Part shown: positions 1 to 6,413 of the stretch, in pieces
Numbering within the stretch: position 1 is the stretch's first letter
How the letters are laid out: every line of letters begins with the position of its first letter
NCBI GenBank assembly: GCA_947502805.1
Contig: CANNBR010000032.1
Coordinates: forward strand, 1-9,352
DNA length: 9,352 nt
DNA from: a bacterium
Lineage (GTDB): Bacteria > Babelota > Babeliae > Babelales > CAIQNR01
Direction: 5' to 3'
The notes under the pieces: model-generated
Seen by the model: only the letters and a program-made list of their open reading frames with translations
Told to the model about the DNA's origin: nothing
The model's database searches: none
Position numbers and translations under genes: made by a program

Positions 1-279
1 CAGCGCGGTAATATTTTTAGACGCGCTAAAGAAACCTTACTCCGTGCAATGGCTTATGCCTTTGTTGGAAGAAAGTTAAAAAAACGTACATCTCGTGCGC
101 TTTTCATTACTCGTATTAATGCTGCTGCAAAAAGCTGCGGTCTTTCATACAGTGTCTTTACGTTTGGTCTTAAAAAAGCAAACATTGAGTTGAACAGAAA
201 GATGCTCAGCCAACTTGCTATTTTCGAACCACAAGCCTTTTCCAAGGTTGTTGAGATTGCAAGACAGGCTCGTTCTTGA
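1..279 (+). CDS. rplT: Large ribosomal subunit protein bL20 (C-terminal part)
   Basis: The frame is open from base 1 and ends at TGA 277-279, giving the last 92 residues; the start lies outside the window. L20 binds 23S rRNA and is needed early in assembly of the 50S subunit. The reading matches the family along its length: a basic N-terminal helix (RRAKETLLRA), a basic KLKKRTSR stretch, the hallmark RINAAAKSCGLSYS, then GLKKANIELNRKML, and a final helix ending in ARQARS. L20 is usually about 115-120 residues, so some 25 are missing upstream. An internal ATG at base 49 is not the start, because homology continues upstream of it. In many bacteria rplT follows infC and rpmI and precedes pheS-pheT. 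Here the next gene is a ZapB-like gene instead. Confidence 0.96.
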   Translation, partial: QRGNIFRRAKETLLRAMAYAFVGRKLKKRTSRALFITRINAAAKSCGLSYSVFTFGLKKANIELNRKMLSQLAIFEPQAFSKVVEIARQARS

Positions 280-305
280 CAATAAAACTCCCTTCTCGGT
301 AGAAT
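276..305 (+). promoter_or_regulatory. Sigma-70-type promoter for the zapB-like/zapA genes
   Basis: TTGACA at 276-281 is a perfect -35 hexamer. TAGAAT at 300-305 is a -10 with one mismatch, and the spacer is 18 bases. The -35 box overlaps the rplT stop codon (277-279), so the promoter is embedded in the end of the ribosomal gene. Transcription would begin near 312, leaving a leader of about 30 bases before the GTG at 344. It would let the division genes be expressed independently of the ribosomal protein operon. No terminator is visible between rplT and this unit, so read-through is also possible. Confidence 0.7.
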
Positions 306-343
306 CTCACTCAGCACGTGGATTATAAAAAAAGGGAGAGAAC

Positions 344-583
344 GTGGAAATGATAGCCATACTCGAGAAGAAGATTGAAGGACTCATCGAACTATTGCGC
401 ACTTTGAAGGCAGATAACACTGCTTTAAAAAGTGAAAATCAGCAGTTGAAAGATCAAATAGTTCGTCTTGAAGATTCTTTGCTCAAAGAAAACAAACAGT
501 TTGAACAAAAGCTAACCATTACAGAAAAAGCGGTTAGCGATTTGCTTAAAAGCATTGATGAGCTTATAGAAAACGAAGGATGA
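344..583 (+). CDS. ZapB-like small coiled-coil protein (putative cell-division factor)
   Basis: This encodes a 79-residue acidic protein that is almost wholly a predicted coiled coil. Leucine and isoleucine recur in heptad spacing from about residue 6 to 75, with many E, K and Q and no transmembrane segment. Length and architecture resemble E. coli ZapB (81 residues), which bridges ZapA and the nucleoid at the FtsZ ring. The immediate neighbour is zapA, seven bases downstream, which is the main reason for the call. Sequence alone cannot separate it from other short coiled coils that occur beside zapA. The start is taken as GTG 344: GGGAG at 334-338 is five bases away, while the alternative ATG 350 is 11 bases away and would shorten the protein by two residues. 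Confidence 0.62.
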   Translation: MEMIAILEKKIEGLIELLRTLKADNTALKSENQQLKDQIVRLEDSLLKENKQFEQKLTITEKAVSDLLKSIDELIENEG

Positions 584-590
584 GTCTAAG

Positions 591-878
591 ATGGTCAAAA
601 ATAGAGTAAAAGTCTCTATCTGTGATACATCCTACTCTCTGATAGGAGATGAGGACGAATCCCATGTTTTTCGTGCTGCTGCTTATGTTGATACTGCAAT
701 GCGCGCTGCCCTTGAGGCAGGAGTCGTTGAGCGAGAAAAGGCTGCCGTTCTGGTGGCCCTTCAGTTAGCAAGCAAAGTCTTAAAAAGGGAAGAGCTCGCA
801 CACCATCAGATAGAAGAATCACGACGTCTTTTAGAAAAAATCGAACGAGAGATATATCTTCTTGTTGGACCTTTTTGA
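591..878 (+). CDS. zapA: Cell division protein ZapA
   Basis: ZapA is a cytoplasmic protein that cross-links FtsZ filaments and stabilises the Z ring. The 95-residue product has the family layout. Residues 5-15 are the N-terminal beta strand (KVSICDTSYSL), followed by the acidic turn GDEDE and the helix HVFRAAAYVDTAMR. Around residues 48-66 is the signature REKAAVLVALQLASKVLKRE, and a C-terminal coiled-coil helix completes the protein. The usual length is about 90-110 residues. The ATG at 591 follows the stop of the ZapB-like gene by seven bases. The weak Shine-Dalgarno AAGGA at 576-580 lies inside the end of that gene, so translation is probably coupled. Downstream, 111 bases separate it from rny. 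This gap is too short for a 6S RNA gene, which lies next to zapA in some proteobacteria. Confidence 0.85.
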   Translation: MVKNRVKVSICDTSYSLIGDEDESHVFRAAAYVDTAMRAALEAGVVEREKAAVLVALQLASKVLKREELAHHQIEESRRLLEKIEREIYLLVGPF

Positions 879-950
879 ATATCATTTTTACAGTTGTTTT
901 CCTTATTGCGTGCCAAGAAAGTGCACAATGTTTAACGTTGCTCAAGCAGG

Positions 951-956
951 TATAAT
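951..956 (+). promoter_or_regulatory. Candidate -10 box upstream of rny
   Basis: A perfect TATAAT lies 33 bases before the rny start codon, in the 111-base gap after zapA. No convincing -35 hexamer is found at 16-18 bases upstream; TTTAAC at 931-936 would leave only 14 bases. The box is flanked by a short inverted repeat (CGTTGC 936-941 and GCAACG 965-970), which could be chance. It is plausible as a secondary promoter letting rny-ymdB be transcribed apart from zapA. Confidence 0.4.
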
Positions 957-989
957 CATAAAACGCAACGCATAGAGATAGGAAAACCA

Positions 990-2549
990 ATGTTATTAGG
1001 AATAGGTGAAGTCATCATTGGGTTGGTCGGAATCGGACTGACGTTTATGATGCTTATGTACGCCAAAAGAAAGATGGATGATGCAAACTCTTTGTTAGTA
1101 TCAGTTGAAGAAAAGCATAAAAATATAAAACGTGAAATCGAAAACGAACGCAAAGAATCACTTTTAAAAGTAAAAGACGAAATCTATAAACGACGTAGTG
1201 ACTTTGAAACTGAAATGAAGCGTGATCGTCTTGATCTTGATCGTCAACAAATAAAGATCAACGCAAAAGAAGGGCTCCTTGAAAAAAAGGAATCCCAACT
1301 TGATGATCTTAAACGTGAAATCCAAGATAAAGAACGCAAAATAAATCGTATGAGCGAACTCATGCAGTCTAATGAGGAAAAGCTCAAAAATCTTTACTCT
1401 GATTTAATTGTCAAGCTCGAAAACATTAGTGGACTTAGTAGAGATCAAGCTAAAAAAGAGCTCGCTGATATCCTCTATGCGGAAGTAAACCTTTCCAATC
1501 AAAAATGGATTCAAAAGGTTGAGGAAGAAGCTCGGCAATCTGCTAAAGAAAAATCCATTCAAATTGTTGTGAGTGCAATGCAACGTTACACCGTTGACCA
1601 AGTAACCCATAACGCATCAAGCGTTGTTCATTTACCTAAAGAGGAAATGAAAGGGCGCATCATTGGAAAAGAAGGACGTAATATCAAATCACTTGAGATG
1701 ACAACTGGTATGGAATTTGTGATTGGGGAAACCCCTGAAATTATCACCATTTCTGGTTTTAATCCTATACGCCGCGAAATTGCACGTCGCACCTTAGAAA
1801 AACTGATTCTTGATGGCCGCATCAATCCAACACGCATCGAAGAAACGGTCGCGTACTACGAACAAGAAATGGAAGAATCTATTCAAGAGTACGGAAAAAA
1901 AGCAGTGTTAGAATGCAATGTTCAGGGAATTCACCCGGAGATTGTAACGCTTCTTGGTAAACTTTATTTTAGAACTTCTTATTCACAAAACGTTCTTGAC
2001 CACTGTAAAGAGGTTGGTATGTTCGCCCGTATGATCGCAGAAGAATTAGGCCTTAATGGTGATATCGCTATGCGCGCTGGCTTGTTACATGATATTGGAA
2101 AAGCAGTTACTGCTGAAGTTGAAGGTCCGCACGCAATCATCGGTGGTGATATCGCAAAGCGCTGTGGTGAAAGTTCAATAGTTGTTAATGCCATTGCCGC
2201 TCATCATGAAGAAGTTCCATTCCTTTCCATTTATGCACCCATTGTAGTTATAGCGGACGCTATTTCTGCTTCACGCCCTGGTGCTCGCCGCGAAACATTA
2301 ACTGCTTACATCAAACGTCTTGAAAAACTTGAAGATATTGCAAACTCATTCAGCGGCGTTAAAAAAGCCTATGCCTTACAAGCAGGAAGAGAAGTTCGCA
2401 TAATTGTTGAAGAAGATCTGCTAGATGATGAAAAAGCAAGTGTACTTGCACGCGACATCGCAAAAAGAATTGAAGAAGAGATGAGTTTCCCTGGGCAAAT
2501 TAAAGTAAACGTTATTCGCGAAAAGCGCTCTATTGAATACGCCCGTTAG
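990..2549 (+). CDS. rny: Ribonuclease Y (membrane-anchored endoribonuclease)
   Basis: RNase Y starts mRNA decay by endonucleolytic cleavage and is tethered to the inner face of the cytoplasmic membrane. The 519-residue product has the standard length and domain order. A single N-terminal transmembrane helix covers about residues 3-24, and a long charged coiled coil about 27-200. The KH domain follows, with its RNA-binding loop GRIIGKEGRN at 222-231. The HD domain carries the metal-binding set H338, H367-D368 (LLHDIGK), H405-H406 (AAHHEE) and D423 (ADAISASRPGARRE). The C-terminal segment ends in the family-typical YAR. The ATG at 990 has AGGA (980-983) six bases upstream, and the helix follows immediately. 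Nothing essential is missing. ymdB-type genes follow, as beside rny (ymdA) of Bacillus subtilis. Confidence 0.97.
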   Translation: MLLGIGEVIIGLVGIGLTFMMLMYAKRKMDDANSLLVSVEEKHKNIKREIENERKESLLKVKDEIYKRRSDFETEMKRDRLDLDRQQIKINAKEGLLEKKESQLDDLKREIQDKERKINRMSELMQSNEEKLKNLYSDLIVKLENISGLSRDQAKKELADILYAEVNLSNQKWIQKVEEEARQSAKEKSIQIVVSAMQRYTVDQVTHNASSVVHLPKEEMKGRIIGKEGRNIKSLEMTTGMEFVIGETPEIITISGFNPIRREIARRTLEKLILDGRINPTRIEETVAYYEQEMEESIQEYGKKAVLECNVQGIHPEIVTLLGKLYFRTSYSQNVLDHCKEVGMFARMIAEELGLNGDIAMRAGLLHDIGKAVTAEVEGPHAIIGGDIAKRCGESSIVVNAIAAHHEEVPFLSIYAPIVVIADAISASRPGARRETLTAYIKRLEKLEDIANSFSGVKKAYALQAGREVRIIVEEDLLDDEKASVLARDIAKRIEEEMSFPGQIKVNVIREKRSIEYAR

Positions 2550-2568
2550 TTGGAAAACAATTATTATT

Positions 2569-2613
2569 TCCGCCGTCGCCAAGGCTATGGCGGACTGCGC
2601 TTACGCTTGGGAG
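2569..2613 (+). repeat. GC-rich palindromic island before the first ymdB copy
   Basis: Some 45 bases stand out as GC-rich against AT-rich surroundings and contain nested inverted repeats. TCCGCC (2569-2574) pairs with GGCGGA (2589-2594). Inside this, CGCCA (2577-2581) pairs with TGGCG (2588-2592). CCAAG (2579-2583) can alternatively pair with CTTGG (2606-2610). The last arm overlaps the start of the GGGAG Shine-Dalgarno (2609-2613) of the next gene. No T tract follows, so it is not an intrinsic terminator. It looks like a dispersed REP-type repeat, but only one copy lies in this window, so that is an inference. It may also affect translation of the first ymdB gene. Confidence 0.45.
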
Positions 2614-2620
2614 TGTGAAT

Positions 2621-3439
2621 ATGACACAGGTACTTAGGGTACTTATGTTAGGTGATAGTATTGGAAAGACGGGCAGAGCACTCTTTGCTCGTCATATCCA
2701 ATCATTAAAAGCTGAATATTCTGTTGATGCTGTTATTGTTAATGGAGAAAACAGTAGTGATAAAGGAGTAGGTATTACTCCTGAAATTGTCGCTTTCTTT
2801 AAAAAACATGGCGCTGATATTGTTACTAGCGGAAATCACATCTGGGACGATATATCAATTCTTCCCTATCTTGAAAAAAACACCGATCTTATTCGTCCAG
2901 CAAATTTCCCTGCAAGTTGCCCTGGAGTTGGTATGACCTTTTTTACCTGCAAAGGTTTTCAAGTAGGGGTTATGAATTTAATGGGTCGCGTTTTTATGCG
3001 GCCAACACTGGATTGCCCCTTTAAAGAAGCCGAAAGATTACTTAAAAGATCTATCGAAATTACTCCCATAATGCTTGTCGACTTTCACGCGGAAGCAACT
3101 TCAGAAAAACTAGGCCTTACCTATTTTTTAGAAGGAAAAGTTACCGCAGTTGTAGGCACTCATACTCACACGCTAACTAATGATGCACGTATACTTCCTG
3201 GTGGTACTGCATACGTTACTGATCTTGGTATGTCCGGCTCGCTTCATTCGGTAATAGGGTTCGATGCCCCCTTATTTGTACAAGGTTTTATAACTGCCAT
3301 GGGATCTGATCCACATGTAGTAACAGCGCCTCCCTACATTATGACCGGGGTCATTATCACCATCGATCCACTTACTGGTAAAGCACTTACTATTGAAAAT
3401 CTGATTAAGCATGATAATCAACCACTGGAAGGGATTTGA
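2621..3439 (+). CDS. YmdB-family metallophosphoesterase, diverged first copy
   Basis: This encodes a 272-residue member of the YmdB/TIGR00282 family. These are dinuclear-metal phosphoesterases; B. subtilis YmdB hydrolyses 2',3'-cyclic nucleotides and influences biofilm and sporulation programmes. All expected metal ligands are present: D12 (MLGDSIG), E43-N44 (NGEN), N72-H73 (SGNH), H156 (DFHAE) and H181 and H183 (GTHTH). Two regions depart from the family. The loop after GNH reads WDDISIL instead of a DKKEIL-like form. Near the C-terminus, the usual PVRxEV segment is replaced by GSDPHVV. The start is ATG 2621, with GGGAG (2609-2613) seven bases away; GTG 2615 would leave only one base. Its stop overlaps the start of the second copy. 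Because the ligands are intact, activity is likely retained with altered substrate or partner preference. Confidence 0.9.
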   Translation: MTQVLRVLMLGDSIGKTGRALFARHIQSLKAEYSVDAVIVNGENSSDKGVGITPEIVAFFKKHGADIVTSGNHIWDDISILPYLEKNTDLIRPANFPASCPGVGMTFFTCKGFQVGVMNLMGRVFMRPTLDCPFKEAERLLKRSIEITPIMLVDFHAEATSEKLGLTYFLEGKVTAVVGTHTHTLTNDARILPGGTAYVTDLGMSGSLHSVIGFDAPLFVQGFITAMGSDPHVVTAPPYIMTGVIITIDPLTGKALTIENLIKHDNQPLEGI

Positions 3440-4245
3440 TGAGTAATAAACTACGCATTTTAATGCTTGGTGATTTAGTAGGAAAAACAGGACGCGATAT
3501 GTTTGCTCGTCATATTCCAACACTTCGCGCTAACTACTCCCTAGATGCAGTTATCATTAATGGAGAAAACTGCGCCGACGGAAAAGGCATTACTCCCCAC
3601 ATCGTTAAATTCCTACAAAATAATGGGGTTGATATCATCACCTCGGGGAATCATATTTATGATAAAAAAGAAATTCTTCCCTACTTAGATGAATATGACA
3701 CCGTATTGCGTCCAGCAAATTACCCTGATGAATGCCCAGGAAAAGGAATGACTTTTTTTATGTGTAAAGGTTTTCAGGTAGGGGTCATGAACCTTATGGG
3801 GCGGCTTTACATGCCCTCACACCCTAACTGTCCTTTTTTAAAAGCTCTTGATTTAGTAGAAGAAGCAAAAAAAATCACTCCTATTATGCTTGTTGATTTT
3901 CATGCAGAAACTACCGCAGAAAAAATTGCTCTTGCTACCTTACTCGATGGCAAAGTTACTGCAGTAGTAGGAACTCACACCCACGTACAAACAGCAGATG
4001 CTCAAATTCTACCAAAAGGAACTGCTTTTATGAGCGACCTTGGAATGAGTGGATCGCTTAATTCAATGATTGGTGCAAAAAAAGAGCAAATTATTCACCG
4101 CTTTTTAACACAGATGCCGGTACGTCATGAAGTTGCAACTGATGCTCCCTATGTCTTAAGCGGGGCGATCATTACCCTTGATGGGCCTTCAGGAAAAGCA
4201 TTGTCGATTGATACGGTCTATCTTATTGATAATGAGCCTTTATAG
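3439..4245 (+). CDS. ymdB: YmdB-family metallophosphoesterase, canonical second copy
   Basis: This encodes 268 residues, about 60 percent identical by eye to the preceding gene and closer to the family consensus. Metal ligands are D12 (MLGDLVG), E43-N44 (NGEN), N71-H72 (SGNH), H155 (DFHAE) and H180 and H182 (GTHTH). The consensus loop YDKKEILPYL and the C-terminal MPVRHEV segment are both kept. Expected role: cytoplasmic dinuclear-metal phosphodiesterase acting on cyclic nucleotides. Its ATG (3439-3441) shares one base with the upstream TGA, and AAGGGA (3429-3434) is four bases from it, so the two copies are translationally coupled. With rny upstream this is the conserved rny-ymdB pairing, here with a duplicated ymdB. 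No clear terminator follows. Confidence 0.92.
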   Translation: MSNKLRILMLGDLVGKTGRDMFARHIPTLRANYSLDAVIINGENCADGKGITPHIVKFLQNNGVDIITSGNHIYDKKEILPYLDEYDTVLRPANYPDECPGKGMTFFMCKGFQVGVMNLMGRLYMPSHPNCPFLKALDLVEEAKKITPIMLVDFHAETTAEKIALATLLDGKVTAVVGTHTHVQTADAQILPKGTAFMSDLGMSGSLNSMIGAKKEQIIHRFLTQMPVRHEVATDAPYVLSGAIITLDGPSGKALSIDTVYLIDNEPL

Positions 4246-4249
4246 AATT

Positions 4250-4467
4250 CTATCCCGCTTGGACTTGCTGCTGTTGACGCATTTTTTTTGCTTCGTATTC
4301 CAGATATTTATGACGATCACAAGAGCAAGGATGAGATGCATCAACTTATGTACCATTAATAGGCTCCTTTTTTATTAAAAGCCCCCCTGTTTAACATCAA
4401 TTTTTCGAACCGCTAGGAGTGCTTTAATACTATCGGTATCTCCATTTCTAGCCGCTTTTTCATGGCG
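4250..4467 (-). pseudogene. Decayed ankyrin-repeat gene remnant
   Basis: The 283 bases between ymdB and the first permease hold no intact gene, but the minus strand has two readable pieces. From 4467 down to a TAA at 4375-4377 it reads RHEKAARNGDTDSIKALLA, then VRKIDVKQGGF. This fits the ankyrin repeat pattern (H-x-x-AA-x-x-G-D...IK-x-LL...IDV) over one repeat, after which the frame stops abruptly. From 4345 to 4250 another minus frame is open for 31 residues (beginning VDASHPCSCDRHKYLEYEA and ending in a Gln-rich tail) and stops at 4250-4252, just after the ymdB stop. The frames differ, so at least one indel separates them. No start codon or promoter is seen upstream. The ankyrin piece is convincing; assigning the tail to the same gene is inference. 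This gene would have been convergent with ymdB. Confidence 0.55.
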
Positions 4468-4528
4468 ATTTATAAAAATGCCCGTTATACTAATACTTTT
4501 ACTAAAATAAGCTTAAATAAAAAGAAAG

Positions 4529-5431
4529 ATGAAAATCGTGTTTGATCTCATAATCATGTACGTCATTATGGCAGGGGCATACACCTTTGGAAAACAGGCA
4601 CTGGTATACAGTGATCCCTTTTTTTTTACTGCTGTACGCTATATTCCTTCAGGCATCATTTTTATAACTGGTGCTTATTTTTTAAATAAAAAAGAATTTG
4701 TTTTTAAACCAAAAACTATGTCGCTTTTTATTGGAATGTCGTTTTTTTACTTTCTTATGGATGCGCTAAGATGCGTTAGTTTGAAGCATATTCCTTCATC
4801 TCATGCGGCACTTATGAGCGTTCTTTCTCCGTTTATTGCAGCACTTATAGCATTTTGTTTTTTTAAAGAAAAATTTCCTCTCAAAAAATGCTTCGCCTTA
4901 GTTCTCGGATTTTTTGGAGTACTTCCCTTAATCATAGAAAGCATTTCAAACAGTACTGATGGTTTTTCTTGCTACAACCTTTTAAGTGGTTATGTAACAA
5001 TGTTTATGAGTACTGTTTCTGCGGTACTTGTGGCCTTTCTTTATAAAAGATTACTAGCTTCCTATTCTGTCTATTTCATTCTTGGTATAGGTGTTTTCTT
5101 TGGCGGACTCATGTCATTAGCTATTTCTTTACTGATAGAAACATGGAACCCTGTTCCTATTGAAAATATCGCTCTTATAGCTCCTACCATTTTATTTGTT
5201 TTTATTACTCACAATCTTATTGCTCAACCTCTGTATGGTTACCTCCTTAAAAAATATCCAGTAACTCTGGTCACTTTTTCAACGCTCATAACCCCGGTAA
5301 CTTCTGCTGCGCTTAGCTATTTTATCTATGGCCAAGTAATCGGATGCACCTTTTTCTTTTCGCTTATTACCCTTATGGTAGCTTTTTTTCTTTTTTATCA
5401 TGAAGAGAAAAAGGAAGGCCTTATTCATTAA
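4529..5431 (+). CDS. EamA/DMT-superfamily permease, first of three
   Basis: This encodes a 300-residue polytopic inner-membrane protein with about ten predicted helices (roughly residues 3-22, 29-52, 65-84, 91-113, 118-137, 149-170, 179-202, 212-236, 242-263 and 268-291). That is the two-times-five EamA fold of the drug/metabolite transporter superfamily. TM1 carries AYTFGKQAL and TM4 LSPFIAALIAFCFFKEKFPLK, typical of the first EamA repeat. Members export or exchange amino acids, nucleotide-related compounds and other metabolites; intracellular bacteria use some to take S-adenosylmethionine from the host. The substrate cannot be read here. It is the most divergent of the three and lacks the NLYGKLLHRYSAT motif of the others, having LYGYLLKKYPVTLV instead. 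The ATG at 4529 has only a weak purine-rich AAAGAAAG upstream. Confidence 0.88.
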   Translation: MKIVFDLIIMYVIMAGAYTFGKQALVYSDPFFFTAVRYIPSGIIFITGAYFLNKKEFVFKPKTMSLFIGMSFFYFLMDALRCVSLKHIPSSHAALMSVLSPFIAALIAFCFFKEKFPLKKCFALVLGFFGVLPLIIESISNSTDGFSCYNLLSGYVTMFMSTVSAVLVAFLYKRLLASYSVYFILGIGVFFGGLMSLAISLLIETWNPVPIENIALIAPTILFVFITHNLIAQPLYGYLLKKYPVTLVTFSTLITPVTSAALSYFIYGQVIGCTFFFSLITLMVAFFLFYHEEKKEGLIH

Positions 5432-5440
5432 AGGAACGCT

Positions 5441-6388
5441 ATGATTTTACTCCTCACTCTCTACGCACTCTTTGCAAGCACGTTTATTTTAGGTGAAAAA
5501 GCGGTAGCACTGGTTGCTCCGATTTTTTTTGTAGGCGCACGTATGACCTTGGCAGGTCTCTTGCTCCTTGGTTACGTAGCTTTTTTTAAACGAGAATCTC
5601 TCAAAATTAAAAAGGAACACGCCTGGTGGTTTGCAGGGATTGTTATATTCCATATTTATTTTTCCTATGTGCTTGAGTTTGTAAGCTACAAATATCTCTC
5701 TGGTTCTTATGTTGCTTTAATGTACAACCTCTCTCCCTTTATTACCGCGCTCTTTGCTTTCTTTTTCTTAACCGAACTCATGACTCCTAAAAAATGGTTA
5801 GGGCTTATCATTGGCTTTCTTGCCTCCCTACCTATGATTATAAGTAAAGCATCGACTACTCCAACTGCCGGAATGGAATCTTCACTATGGGTAAACCTTG
5901 CACAAATTTCATTATTACTTTCAGTTGTTGTCACCTGTATTGGTTGGATATTTCTAAAAAAAATAACCACTACCTGGGGATATTCGTATGTTTTTGTTAA
6001 TGGGTTTGGAATGTTTTTTGGAGGGCTGCTTTCTTTTGTGACTTCATACTTCCTTGAGACATGGCCAACAACAGCTATCATGACAGGAGTGCCTTTTTGG
6101 GCCCTTTTACTTGCAAGTGTGCTGATCGGTAATGTGATTGTCTACAACCTGTATGGAAAATTACTCCACCGTTATTCAGCTACCGCGCTTTCATTATTTG
6201 GGTGCACAACACCTCTTTTTGCTGCGATTATTGATTGGCTCTGGCTTGGCAAAACAGTTGGTCCTTTATTCTTAATCACTGCAGCGGCAACTTCGTTTGG
6301 GCTCTATATTTTTTATCAAGAAGAACTTGCAGGAACACTAAAAGAATCAGGAATTGTACAAGAACAACAAAAAGATTTAGAACGATAA
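5441..6388 (+). CDS. EamA/DMT-superfamily permease, second of three
   Basis: This encodes a 315-residue membrane protein with ten predicted helices and the EamA duplicated fold. Diagnostic stretches shared with the third permease are YALFASTFILGEKAV in TM1, FAGIVIFH-YFSYVLEFVS in TM3, NLSPFITALFAFFFLTEL in TM4, CIGWIFLKK in TM6, YVFVNGFGMFFGGLLS in TM7 and NLYGKLLHRYSATALSLFG in TM8-9. The protein ends with FYQEE and a hydrophilic Gln-rich cytoplasmic tail of about 20 residues that the other two lack. Only nine bases separate it from the first permease. AAGGA (5431-5435) is five bases before the ATG and overlaps the upstream stop codon. Co-transcription is near certain. The substrate is unknown. 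Confidence 0.9.
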   Translation: MILLLTLYALFASTFILGEKAVALVAPIFFVGARMTLAGLLLLGYVAFFKRESLKIKKEHAWWFAGIVIFHIYFSYVLEFVSYKYLSGSYVALMYNLSPFITALFAFFFLTELMTPKKWLGLIIGFLASLPMIISKASTTPTAGMESSLWVNLAQISLLLSVVVTCIGWIFLKKITTTWGYSYVFVNGFGMFFGGLLSFVTSYFLETWPTTAIMTGVPFWALLLASVLIGNVIVYNLYGKLLHRYSATALSLFGCTTPLFAAIIDWLWLGKTVGPLFLITAAATSFGLYIFYQEELAGTLKESGIVQEQQKDLER

Positions 6389-6413
6389 TTTATTAAAAAG
6401 AAGGAATGTATAG

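Noticed and set aside
936..970. Inverted repeat CGTTGC/GCAACG around the rny -10 box as an operator
   Set aside because: A six-base inverted repeat at this distance is expected by chance in a window of this size; noted only within the promoter entry.
879..989. 6S RNA gene or riboswitch between zapA and rny
   Set aside because: The gap is only 111 bases and shows just one imperfect hairpin (905-929) without a T tract, too short for 6S RNA.
616..990. Minus-strand open frame of 124 codons opposite zapA
   Set aside because: It is antisense to a recognised gene, has no ribosome binding site, and its Cys/Leu/Phe-rich product shows no family features.
4178..4378. Plus-strand open frame of 66 codons overlapping the end of ymdB
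   Set aside because: It overlaps the conserved C-terminus of ymdB in another frame, lacks a ribosome binding site, and runs over the ankyrin remnant.
5707..6081. Minus-strand open frame of 124 codons inside the second permease
   Set aside because: It is fully contained in a gene with clear homology to its neighbour; the conserved reading is on the + strand.
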